From: a virus
Reading direction: 5' to 3' (one strand)
IMG/VR virus record: IMGVR_UViG_3300046535_002148
Coordinates: 1-64,000 of that record
DNA: 64,000 nucleotides
Shown here piece after piece: positions 15,404 to 22,595 of this stretch; the stretch's first letter is position 1, and each line of letters starts with the position of its first letter. The notes under the pieces are model-generated. The model had not been told where the DNA came from and did not search any database. It was given only the letters and a program-made list of their open reading frames with translations. Both the position numbers and the translations under genes were made by a program.

Positions 15404-15769
15404 ATGGCGCGGTACGCGGTCGGAGACAAGGTCGACTTCTACAACCCCGAGTGGCGCCAACCCATGAGCGCGACCGTGACCGAGGTCCACGGCCCCGACG
15501 ACGTCGACGTCGTCACCTACGACCTGAACTTCGTCGCCATCCACCTCCGAATCACCGGCCAGGAGTTGCTGCGGCCCTCCGTGGTCGACCTGGCCCCGTT
15601 CGAGGCGACGCTGTTCAAGGCGGCGCTGGCATGGGAACGCGCCACCCGCACCGCCAAGGTCTTCGGCATGACCGAGAACGAGATCGACCAGACCCTCGCC
15701 AGGGCGAGCAGAGAAGTGGAGGCCACAGATCACCGTGAACACCAAGCCGATCTACCGGCTCGAGAGTAG
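15404..15769 (+). CDS. Hypothetical protein, 121 aa
   Basis: ATG at 15404. The first 35 residues (YAVGDKVDFYNPEWRQPMSATVTEV) resemble a small SH3-like barrel. The C-terminal half is helical and charged. The end overlaps the next gene by 35 bases in a different frame. No family recognised. Confidence 0.6.
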   Translation: MARYAVGDKVDFYNPEWRQPMSATVTEVHGPDDVDVVTYDLNFVAIHLRITGQELLRPSVVDLAPFEATLFKAALAWERATRTAKVFGMTENEIDQTLARASREVEATDHREHQADLPARE

Positions 15770-15995
15770 TGACCGCATCGCCGAGGTCCGCCGACTCCGG
15801 GGGAAGCCCGTCGAAGTGGTCGTCAACCGCCTGCGGGCCAAGCATGGCGAGGAGCGCCACTTCGGGGTTCTCGTGGCCGTCGGCAGCGCGATGGTCGGCA
15901 GCAGCGGCGACTTCCTGGCCCTCCGCGACGGCACCGGGTACGACCGGGCTTGGTCGTTGGCCACCGTGGTGTCCGTGGAGGAGCTCCCGATCTGA
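15735..15995 (+). CDS. Hypothetical protein, 86 aa
   Basis: GTG at 15735 lies inside the end of the preceding gene. The protein is basic in the middle (RRLRGKPVEVVVNRLRAKHG) and probably a small beta barrel. No family recognised. The overlap is longer than usual, so one of the two boundaries could be off. Confidence 0.55.
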   Translation: MNTKPIYRLESSDRIAEVRRLRGKPVEVVVNRLRAKHGEERHFGVLVAVGSAMVGSSGDFLALRDGTGYDRAWSLATVVSVEELPI

Positions 15996-16008
15996 TGGAT
16001 CGAGGCCG

Positions 16009-16236
16009 ATGAACACTCATTACGCACTGGTCGTCTTCAGCGGCGACTACGACAACGATCACCCCGACCCCGATCTGCGGGGTCGTGCACCGGACGCGGA
16101 CCTGATCGCAGCCGGCCCCGAGCAGTTCTGCTGGGAGGCCGCAGCCCGATGGACGACCAAGCGCCCGCTGCAGCGCGGCCAGCACGTCGAAATCGTCGCC
16201 CGCACCATGAATGCCGCTGAACCACCACCACTCTGA
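16009..16236 (+). CDS. Hypothetical protein, 75 aa
   Basis: ATG at 16009, 13 bases after the preceding stop. It is an acidic alpha/beta small protein (THYALVVFSGDYDNDHPD). Its stop begins the CTGACNC/CGTCACAT motif shared with two other operon ends. No family recognised. Confidence 0.55.
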   Translation: MNTHYALVVFSGDYDNDHPDPDLRGRAPDADLIAAGPEQFCWEAAARWTTKRPLQRGQHVEIVARTMNAAEPPPL

Positions 16237-16251
16237 CCCACCGTCACATTC

Positions 16252-16277
16252 AGGCCCCTGGCACCCGCCGGGGGCCT
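16252..16277 (+). terminator. Rho-independent terminator
   Basis: A 10-bp stem (16252-16261 with 16268-16277, one G-T pair) followed by TTT and GCATGTC, then GAGAGGAG. It is one of the clearest examples of the recurring element. Confidence 0.75.
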
Positions 16278-16300
16278 TTTGCATGTCTGAGAGGAGTCGC

Positions 16301-16996
16301 ATGCTCTACCTGTCCACACCTTCGGGTGGCCTGGTGCGTGAAGCGATGGAGTCCGGCCGCATCGGCTGCATGACCACGCCGATGCAGGGCAACAGGCTCC
16401 CGCCGAACGCCTGGTACGCCGCGGACAACGGCGTCTTCGGCAAGGGCTGGCCCGGTTACGACAAGTGGATGAGGTGGCTCGAGGCCACCGTCGCCGACTA
16501 CGGCACCGAGCGCCTGCTGTTCGCCACCGCACCCGATGTCGTCGGTGACTCGGAGGCCACGTTCCACCGCTCACGGACGTGGCTCCGGGTCATCCGCAAC
16601 CTCGGGGCACCAGCGGCGTTCGTCGCGCAGAACGGGATCGAGTCCAACCGCATGATCCCCTGGCGCGAGTTCGACATCCTGTTCCTCGGCGGCAGCCCCG
16701 AGTGCCTGCACTGCAACTGGGTCCGGCCCGCCACCGACTTCACGGTCAAGAACTGTCCGCACTGCCGGCACCTGCTCACCGAGTGGAAGCTGGGCCTCGG
16801 CGCCCGGGAGCTCACCGCCGAGGCCGTCAGCCGCGGCATCAAGGTCCACATGGGCCGGGTCAACTCCAAGCGGCGCCTGGCGATCGCGATGGAGTTCGGC
16901 TGCGCCACGGCCGACGGCACCTACATCGCCTTCGGACCCGACAAGAACCTGCCCCGCATCACCCGCTGGCTCGACGAGCTGGCCGGTGCCGCATGA
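16301..16996 (+). CDS. TGT/DpdA-like transglycosylase-type protein with zinc-ribbon insertion
   Basis: ATG at 16301 behind GAGAGGAG. The pattern LYLSTPSG, ADNGVFG (41-47), APDVVGD (77-83), FVAQNGI (107-113), FLGGS (128-132), EWKLG (161-165) and HMGRVNS (183-189) is that of the tRNA-guanine transglycosylase-like TIM barrel found in phage DpdA homologues. Between GGS and EWK lie two cysteine pairs (135/138 and 152/155), a probable zinc ribbon inserted next to the expected active site. Family members exchange guanine for a 7-deazaguanine in DNA or RNA. No pathway genes for the precursor are visible here, so the substrate is unknown. The next gene overlaps it. Confidence 0.7.
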   Translation: MLYLSTPSGGLVREAMESGRIGCMTTPMQGNRLPPNAWYAADNGVFGKGWPGYDKWMRWLEATVADYGTERLLFATAPDVVGDSEATFHRSRTWLRVIRNLGAPAAFVAQNGIESNRMIPWREFDILFLGGSPECLHCNWVRPATDFTVKNCPHCRHLLTEWKLGLGARELTAEAVSRGIKVHMGRVNSKRRLAIAMEFGCATADGTYIAFGPDKNLPRITRWLDELAGAA

Positions 16997-17307
16997 CCAG
17001 CAGGACGGCGAAACGGACTCCTACCCCGGCCGAGTTCGCGGCAATGCTCGTCGACACCGACGGGTACGGCGTCGTCTACTCCTCCCGCCAGCGCATCCCC
17101 GGTGGGGAGCTGGTGATCAGTAAGACCGTCTACGACTACTACCCCTCAGGGAAGATCCGCGGCCAGGTCCACGAATGCGTCGTGGCACGGATCGACGATC
17201 CCAAGCCCTTCTTGACCTCGATGGTGAGAGACCTGATCTGGTCAGCCAGCGAGCTGGCCGAGGAAGCCACCTACAACAACTGGTCCCCCGGCACCGTAGC
17301 CAACTGA
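16993..17307 (+). CDS. Hypothetical protein, 104 aa
   Basis: ATG at 16993 overlaps the stop of the TGT-like gene, so the two are probably made together. The N-terminus is basic (TSRTAKRTPTPAEF) and the middle is Tyr-rich (SKTVYDYYPSGKIRG). It may be a partner of the TGT-like protein, but I see no known domain. Confidence 0.65.
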   Translation: MTSRTAKRTPTPAEFAAMLVDTDGYGVVYSSRQRIPGGELVISKTVYDYYPSGKIRGQVHECVVARIDDPKPFLTSMVRDLIWSASELAEEATYNNWSPGTVAN

Positions 17308-17326
17308 CGTCGAGTCACACACCTCA

Positions 17327-17349
17327 CCCCCTGGCAAACGGCCAGGGGG
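17327..17349 (+). terminator. Intrinsic terminator
   Basis: A 9-bp perfect stem (17327-17335 with 17341-17349) followed by CTTTCG. The next 70 bases contain a CCCCAAAAATTTTTCGG motif immediately before the ribosome site of the DUF932 gene. Confidence 0.65.
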
Positions 17350-17419
17350 CTTTCGCTTGCTCATCAAGCGTTTCTGTCCCGGCCCGCATCCCGCCCCAAA
17401 AATTTTTCGGAGGACCCAC

Positions 17420-18496
17420 ATGTCCGCAGAGACGATGCTCCACCTCAACACCAACGTCCTGGTCGGCAACACCGACGCCCGCGGCAACGCCTGGCACTGG
17501 CGCGCCGACCTGCAGGGCATGGAGTCCAACCACTACACCGGGGCCATCCCCGTCGCCGACGTCGTGCGCCGGCTGTTCAACTGGAAGGCCGAGTCCCGCC
17601 GGGTCGCCGTGGAGGTCCCCGCGGACTTCGACACCATGACCCACCTCAACGACAACGGCATGCCGATGCGTTGGGACGTGCAGACCGAGCGCCAGGCGAT
17701 CACCCACGGCCAGACGCACCAGACCTTCGAGCTGTTCAAGGCCGGCTACGCCATGCACCAGTACGAGGAGTGGCTGCTGCAGTACGTCTCCAACATGCTG
17801 GGCGACTCCCTCGGCGTCTCCTCCGCCGGGCTGCTCAAGGGTGGCGCGATCGCCTGGGTCGAGGTGTCGGTGCCGGACTCCATCAACACCCCGCAGGGCG
17901 TCACCTTCCGGCCGAACCTCCTGGCCACCACGAGCTTCGACGGCAGCTGCGCCACCACCTACAAGCGCACGCTCACCGACACCGTCTGCGACAACACTCG
18001 CGCCATCGCCATGTCCGAAGCCTCGCCGACCTACAAGGTCCGCCACTCCAAGGGCAGCAAGGCCAAGGTCCTCGACGCCCGCCAGGCACTGGCGATGGTG
18101 CACCAGCTCGCCGACGACTTCGCCGCCGAGATCGCTGCCGCCTGCGCCATGCAGGTCACCACGGTCGAGTTCAACCGCTTCATGGACCTGGCCGTGCCGC
18201 TGACCAAGGACGGCACGAAGCTCGAGGGTCGGTCCAAGACCATGGCCGACAACAAGCGCGACCAGATGCTCACCCTGTGGCGCAACGACAAGCGCGTCGC
18301 TCCGTGGGCAGGCACCGCGCACGGTGTCATCCAGATGGTCAACACCTGGGCCCACCACGACCAGACGGTCCGCAACGCCACCCGCGCCGAGCGCAACCAG
18401 CTCAACACCATCGGCAACGAGTGGGAGAACCTGGACCGCGAGACGTGGTCGCAGCTGCAGCAGGCCATGGCCGGCGCCACCGCGGTCGCCGCATGA
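17420..18496 (+). CDS. DUF932 (phage/plasmid-like) protein
   Basis: ATG at 17420 follows CGGAGG. The 358-residue protein has the features of DUF932: an N-terminal WHWRADLQ region, then IPVADVVRRLFNW, YEEWLLQYVSNML, and ISSAG-type SSAGLLKGGAIAWV. A central core (RPNLLATTSFDGS, TYKRTLTDTVCDNT) and a helical C-terminus follow. The family is common on plasmids and phages and has no agreed biochemical role. It is coupled to an 80-residue protein. Confidence 0.85.
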   Translation: MSAETMLHLNTNVLVGNTDARGNAWHWRADLQGMESNHYTGAIPVADVVRRLFNWKAESRRVAVEVPADFDTMTHLNDNGMPMRWDVQTERQAITHGQTHQTFELFKAGYAMHQYEEWLLQYVSNMLGDSLGVSSAGLLKGGAIAWVEVSVPDSINTPQGVTFRPNLLATTSFDGSCATTYKRTLTDTVCDNTRAIAMSEASPTYKVRHSKGSKAKVLDARQALAMVHQLADDFAAEIAAACAMQVTTVEFNRFMDLAVPLTKDGTKLEGRSKTMADNKRDQMLTLWRNDKRVAPWAGTAHGVIQMVNTWAHHDQTVRNATRAERNQLNTIGNEWENLDRETWSQLQQAMAGATAVAA

Positions 18497-18735
18497 GCCT
18501 GGTCTGCATCGAGAAGGGCGACCCGGAGCTCGGGGATTGCACCGGGTCGCCCTCGGAGCACAGCTCCCTGACCGGCGCGAGCGTCTTCGTGCGCTGCGAC
18601 GGTCACTACGAGAAGTACGTCGAGCGCACCCAGCCCCGGCTGGACGCCGTCAACGCCCGCTATCCCGACTCGTCGTTCGCCCCGGACTGGTTCGACCCGA
18701 CCTACGCCGGCGAGCACTGGGACAGCGACTACTAG
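18493..18735 (+). CDS. Hypothetical protein, 80 aa
   Basis: ATG at 18493 overlaps the DUF932 stop. Three cysteines (about 4, 16 and 34) and an acidic Tyr/Asp-rich C-terminus. No known domain. Operon end, 13 bases before a hairpin. Confidence 0.6.
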   Translation: MSLVCIEKGDPELGDCTGSPSEHSSLTGASVFVRCDGHYEKYVERTQPRLDAVNARYPDSSFAPDWFDPTYAGEHWDSDY

Positions 18736-18748
18736 CAGCCCGTTCACC

Positions 18749-18774
18749 GAGCCCCCGGCACATGCCGGGGGCTC
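18749..18774 (+). terminator. Strong inter-operon hairpin
   Basis: A perfect 12-bp stem (18749-18760 with 18763-18774) with a 2-base loop, then TTTGCATGTC and GGAGG. It is the tightest copy of the recurring element. Confidence 0.7.
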
Positions 18775-18794
18775 TTTGCATGTCCGGAGGTCCG

Positions 18795-19475
18795 ATGTCC
18801 GTGCTCACCGACACCAAGCTGGTCGCCCAGTCGGGCAACAGCAAGACCGGCCCCATCCCCGTCACCTACCGCACCGACGCGACGTGCCCGACGACGTGCC
18901 CGCTCCTGCCCACCAACGGCGGCGGTTGCTACGCCTCCGGCCGACTGTTCGCGCTCGCCCGCAAGTGGACCGACGACATCACCTTCGAGGAGGCCGTCGC
19001 GGTACTGAACCGCGCACCCCGCAACGCCACCCTGCTGCGGGACCGTGTCGTCGGCGACCTCGTCACCGCCGACGGCGAGTTCGACTGGCAGTACATCGAG
19101 ACGATCACAGCTGCCGCCCAGGCGGTCGGGCTCAAGCCGTTCGGCTACACCCACGCCTGGCGTCTGCTCACCGCGGCCGACGTCCAGCGGATCAAGGCGC
19201 TGGGCTACGCACTCAACGCCAGCTGCGAGACCGAGCAGGACGTGCTCGATGCCACCGCGCTGGGACTGCCGACAGTCCTGGCCGGTGACAGCTGGACCGA
19301 CGGCCAGATGATCGGCGAACGACGGGTCGTCACCTGCCTGGAGACCACCCGCAACCTCAACTGCGCCGCCTGCGGACTGTGCGCCACCGACCGTGCCGCT
19401 GTCGTTCGCTTCCCCGTCCACGGCTCGGCCCGCGGCCGGGCCCGCAACACCCTGGCTGCGCTCGTCGCCGCCTGA
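18795..19475 (+). CDS. Cysteine-cluster protein, possibly DUF7227-like, 226 aa
   Basis: GGAGG at 18785-18789 selects ATG 18795; an in-frame ATG at 18780 is inside the recurring TGCATGTC motif. The protein has GNSKTGPIPVTYR, then CPTTCPL and CYA near the N-terminus, then an alpha/beta region that looks barrel-like. A C-terminal cluster reads NCAACGLCA, followed by VVRFPVHG. The cysteines suggest a metal or iron-sulfur centre. I recall phage proteins of this kind as DUF7227 (not verified). Role unknown. Confidence 0.65.
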   Translation: MSVLTDTKLVAQSGNSKTGPIPVTYRTDATCPTTCPLLPTNGGGCYASGRLFALARKWTDDITFEEAVAVLNRAPRNATLLRDRVVGDLVTADGEFDWQYIETITAAAQAVGLKPFGYTHAWRLLTAADVQRIKALGYALNASCETEQDVLDATALGLPTVLAGDSWTDGQMIGERRVVTCLETTRNLNCAACGLCATDRAAVVRFPVHGSARGRARNTLAALVAA

Positions 19476-19492
19476 TTCCGAGAAACACCCAC

Positions 19493-19519
19493 TGAGACTA
19501 GCCAGTCGGGCTAGTCTCA
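19493..19519 (+). terminator. Inter-operon hairpin before Ku
   Basis: A perfect 11-bp stem (19493-19503 with 19509-19519) with loop AGTCG. The sequence is less GC-rich than the other hairpins. It marks the start of the Ku/ligase/AAA operon region. Confidence 0.6.
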
Positions 19520-19562
19520 TCATCTGCTCGCCCGGCCAGGCGCGAGCTGAAGGGATCTGCAC

Positions 19563-20408
19563 ATGTCCGTGAGCAAAGAGGTTCCGTTCTCCATCGGTCT
19601 CGTCACCTTCAACGTCGACCTGCACTCCAGCGTCGAGAAGGACAACCGTGGCACCGGGCTGTCCAACTTCTGCATCGGCAAGCCCGGTGCCGTGCGGCAC
19701 GAGCCGCTCAAGACCGTCGCCCCGCTGCACTGCCCCGACCTGGGGTGCGGCAACGAGGACCGCAGCTCGTTCGAGAAGTTCAAGAAGCAGGGCAACGGCT
19801 GGGTCCACGTGCCCGACGGTGTCGTCATCGACGCGCAGGACACCGTGCCCACCAAGGGCGCGGGCATGCGCTTCACCGGCCACCCGACCAAGGACGTCGA
19901 CCAGCACATGATCGCCATCGACGCCCCCTACTACCTCGCCTACACCGGCGCTGCCGGTTCGGCCGGGGCCGAGGCCTACGCACTGATCGCCAACTGGGTC
20001 GGTGCGAACGGTGACGTCGCCCTGCTCACCAACTACGCCGTCCGCACCGCGCCGGCGATCTACCGACTGCTGGTGAACGACGGAGTGCTGATGCTGCAGA
20101 AGGTCTGCTTCCCCTCGGACATGCAGGCTGCGCCGATCGTCCCGACCCAGTTCAACCCCGGGTACGTGCCGATGCTCACCGAGGCGATCCGTTCCAACCT
20201 CGACGAGTTCGACCCGGCGAACTGGGCCGACACGCGACGCGCACTGATCGAGGCATACGACTCCCCCGACGCGCCGGTCACCGCCGCGGCCGACGCCCCG
20301 CTGGCACCGGTGTTCGACCTGACCGCCGCACTGGCCGCAAGCATCAAGGCACCGGCCGAGGCGAAGTCGGTGCGCAAGCGGGCGCCTCGCAAGAAGGCCG
20401 CTGCCTGA
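19563..20408 (+). CDS. ku: Ku-like DNA end-binding protein
   Basis: ATG at 19563 behind GAAGGG. The N-terminus PFSIGLVTFNVDLHSS matches the SFGLVNIPVKL start of bacterial Ku. About a third of the way in come IDAPYYLAYTGAAGSAGAEAY and then LMLQKVCFP, which align with the YYLEPDKAGAKAYALL and LVLQTLRWP regions of Ku. The last 15 residues are Lys/Arg/Ala-rich, like the DNA-binding tail of many bacterial Ku proteins. Length (281 aa) is normal. Ku binds double-strand ends and recruits a ligase. Mycobacteriophages Omega and Corndog are known to carry Ku. The next gene is an ATP-dependent ligase, which supports an end-joining role. Confidence 0.85.
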   Translation: MSVSKEVPFSIGLVTFNVDLHSSVEKDNRGTGLSNFCIGKPGAVRHEPLKTVAPLHCPDLGCGNEDRSSFEKFKKQGNGWVHVPDGVVIDAQDTVPTKGAGMRFTGHPTKDVDQHMIAIDAPYYLAYTGAAGSAGAEAYALIANWVGANGDVALLTNYAVRTAPAIYRLLVNDGVLMLQKVCFPSDMQAAPIVPTQFNPGYVPMLTEAIRSNLDEFDPANWADTRRALIEAYDSPDAPVTAAADAPLAPVFDLTAALAASIKAPAEAKSVRKRAPRKKAAA

Positions 20409-20423
20409 CACACCGTCACATCA

Positions 20424-20455
20424 CGCCCGGGTCGCTGGAAACAGCGACCCGGGCG
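20424..20455 (+). terminator. Hairpin between Ku and ligase genes
   Basis: A perfect 13-bp stem (20424-20436 with 20443-20455) with loop GGAAAC and no T-tract. It may reduce or process the transcript rather than end it, since the downstream ligase needs a promoter and none is obvious. Confidence 0.5.
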
Positions 20456-20481
20456 AAGCGGTACCCGAGGAGAATGCTGAG

Positions 20482-21423
20482 GTGGACATGATCGAGGAAA
20501 TGCTCAAGCAGAAGCCGATGCTGTGCTCGTCGCACCGCAAGCTCGGCACCGACATCGACGCCGTGATCGAACAGCTCTCCGGCAACCACCTGTTCCAGCC
20601 CAAGCTCGACGGGATGCGCTGCATCGCGATCGTCGACCATGACGACGTCGGTCTGATCAGCCGCGTCCGGGGCAACATGAGCATCCAGTACCCCGAAGTC
20701 GTTGCCGCACTGCGCAAGCTGGGCACCACGGCGGTCCTGGACGGCGAGCTCGTGCACTTCGGCGCCGACGGCAAGCCGGTCTTCAATGCGATGAGTCAGC
20801 GCAACAGCCAGCGCCACGGCGCGCGGATCGTCCGGTCGATGCACTCCCTGCCGGTCACCTACGTCGCCTTCGACATGCTGTGGGCACCCAGCGGTGACCT
20901 CCGCCGCCGGCCCCTGGAGCAGCGACTGGACGAGCTGGGGCGGTTGGGCCTGTCCGGCAAGCTGCGGACGTGCGTCACCACCGGCAACGGCGTCTGGCTG
21001 TGGCGCGAGGTCTGCGAACAGCAGCTGGAGGGACTGGTCGCGAAGAAGTCCGGCTCCCTCTACACCGGCGACCGTTCGTCGAACTGGGTGAAGATCAAGG
21101 AGGTCCACCAGGGCTCATTCATCGTCCTGGCCGTCCTGTCCACCACGACCAAGAAGGTCGGCAAGATCGAGGTCTGCGTACTCGCCGACGGACAACCCAA
21201 GTCGATGGGTGAGGTGGGCACCGGCTGGACCGACCGGACCCTCGCCGAGGTGTCCCGACGTGCCGCGCAGTACGCGGCGGCGCCGCACGACACCGCACCG
21301 GTCGTGGTCGACGTTGCCTTCACGGGGTTGTACTCCGACGGCAGGCTCAAGCACGCTGCCTTCAAGGGGATCCGCGACGACATCGACTGGCGCGACTGCA
21401 CCGATGAGCAGGAGGGGCTGTGA
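20482..21423 (+). CDS. ATP-dependent DNA ligase
   Basis: GTG at 20482 lies 9 bases after GAGGAG. The 313-residue protein has the nucleotidyltransferase motifs in order: KLDGMR with the adenylated Lys41 (motif I), RVRG (about 61), LDGELV (about 87), FDML (about 130), EGLVAKK (about 185) and WVKIK (about 203). A short OB-fold follows. No polymerase or nuclease domain of LigD type is present. The enzyme seals nicks with ATP. Adjacency to Ku suggests it seals joined ends. It overlaps the MoxR-like gene (GTGA). Confidence 0.92.
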   Translation: MDMIEEMLKQKPMLCSSHRKLGTDIDAVIEQLSGNHLFQPKLDGMRCIAIVDHDDVGLISRVRGNMSIQYPEVVAALRKLGTTAVLDGELVHFGADGKPVFNAMSQRNSQRHGARIVRSMHSLPVTYVAFDMLWAPSGDLRRRPLEQRLDELGRLGLSGKLRTCVTTGNGVWLWREVCEQQLEGLVAKKSGSLYTGDRSSNWVKIKEVHQGSFIVLAVLSTTTKKVGKIEVCVLADGQPKSMGEVGTGWTDRTLAEVSRRAAQYAAAPHDTAPVVVDVAFTGLYSDGRLKHAAFKGIRDDIDWRDCTDEQEGL

Positions 21424-22595
21424 CCGCACGTCGCAAGGACACCGCCGCTCGACTACGAACCGTCGTGGAGGAGCTTGACACGCAGTTCATCGGCCGACGT
21501 GAACACATCGTTGCCACCGTGGTCGGGTTGCTCGCCGGCGCGCATTCCTACTGGATGGGTGAGCGCGGGACCGGCAAGACCTCGCTTGCGCACGCGGTCT
21601 GTTCCAGGGTCACCGACGCCCGGTTCTTCGACTTCACCTTCGACCGTCAGATGAGCAAGGACGACGTGTTCGGTCCGACCGACATGCGTCGGGTCAACGA
21701 GGAAAACCTCTGGGTGCGCAACACCGGCAATCACCTTCCCGGTGCCCACCTGGCCCTCGGCGACGAATTGGACGAGGGCTCCACCTCGACTCTGAACGCT
21801 CTTCGCGCGCCCTTGTTGAACCGCCAGTTCTTCAATGGCGACCTCGGCATGCAGGAGATGCCGCTGATCTCCTTCATCGCCGCCTCAAACAGTTCCCTGG
21901 ACACCACCCGGTTCAACCTCGGCGCCCTTCAGGACCGCTTTCTGCTGCACCTGGTCTTCGAGCCCCTGTCGGCACCGGAAGAACTGCTGCAGCTGATGAG
22001 CGCGGTGCCGGACGCAAAGCCGGTCACGACCATCACCCTGAGGGACCTGCTGGCCGCGCAATCGGCAGCCGCCGCGGTGAAGATCCCGGTCGAGGTCGTC
22101 GAGGACGTCGTAGCTCTGTACCAGGACCTCACCGATGCCGGTGTACCGGTCTCCAACCGCCGGCTGCGTGAATGCCAGTCACTGATCCGCGCCCTGGCCT
22201 GGCTACGTGGTCGCGACCAGGCCGAGAAGCTCGACCTCGAAGTGCTGCGGCACTGCTTCTGGACCGACCCGCAGCACCGCGACGTCGTTCACCAGAAGAC
22301 CCTCGACGCGGCCGGGCTGACGGCACTGGCCGAGGCGATGAGCCTGGTCCAGTCCTGTCGCCGGCGGCTCAGCGAGCACGGCGGGTCGACCCAGGACCGC
22401 TCCCGATTGGGTTTGACCGTCCTGCGGGAACTCGACGAGCTGCGCTCTTCGTTCCAGTGGGAATCCCACTGCCAACCGCTCACGGTGGGCCTCACCCATG
22501 AGGTGTTGCGAGCCTGTCTTGATGAGGTCACAGTTATGGCACTGCGAGCCACCGGTTATGACGAGGACTCGGCACGTGAGCGTGCCTCACGGTGA
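21420..22595 (+). CDS. MoxR/RavA-type AAA ATPase
   Basis: GTG at 21420 overlaps the ligase stop. Walker A GERGTGKT (47-54) is followed by Walker B LALGDELDE (111-119). ISFIAASNSSLD is the sensor-1 strand and LGALQDRF carries the arginine-finger region, which together are typical of MoxR ATPases. Such proteins remodel other proteins with a VWA partner, and the next overlapping gene is a VWA protein. Its length (391 aa) allows a C-terminal lid and partner-binding region. It is part of the coupled ligase-to-RuvB-like operon. Confidence 0.88.
   Translation: MTARRKDTAARLRTVVEELDTQFIGRREHIVATVVGLLAGAHSYWMGERGTGKTSLAHAVCSRVTDARFFDFTFDRQMSKDDVFGPTDMRRVNEENLWVRNTGNHLPGAHLALGDELDEGSTSTLNALRAPLLNRQFFNGDLGMQEMPLISFIAASNSSLDTTRFNLGALQDRFLLHLVFEPLSAPEELLQLMSAVPDAKPVTTITLRDLLAAQSAAAAVKIPVEVVEDVVALYQDLTDAGVPVSNRRLRECQSLIRALAWLRGRDQAEKLDLEVLRHCFWTDPQHRDVVHQKTLDAAGLTALAEAMSLVQSCRRRLSEHGGSTQDRSRLGLTVLRELDELRSSFQWESHCQPLTVGLTHEVLRACLDEVTVMALRATGYDEDSARERASR

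Noticed and set aside
16301-19475. Complete 7-deazaguanine DNA modification pathway
   Set aside because: Only a TGT/DpdA-like protein is visible; no FolE, QueD, QueE or QueC-like motifs occur in the neighbouring genes.
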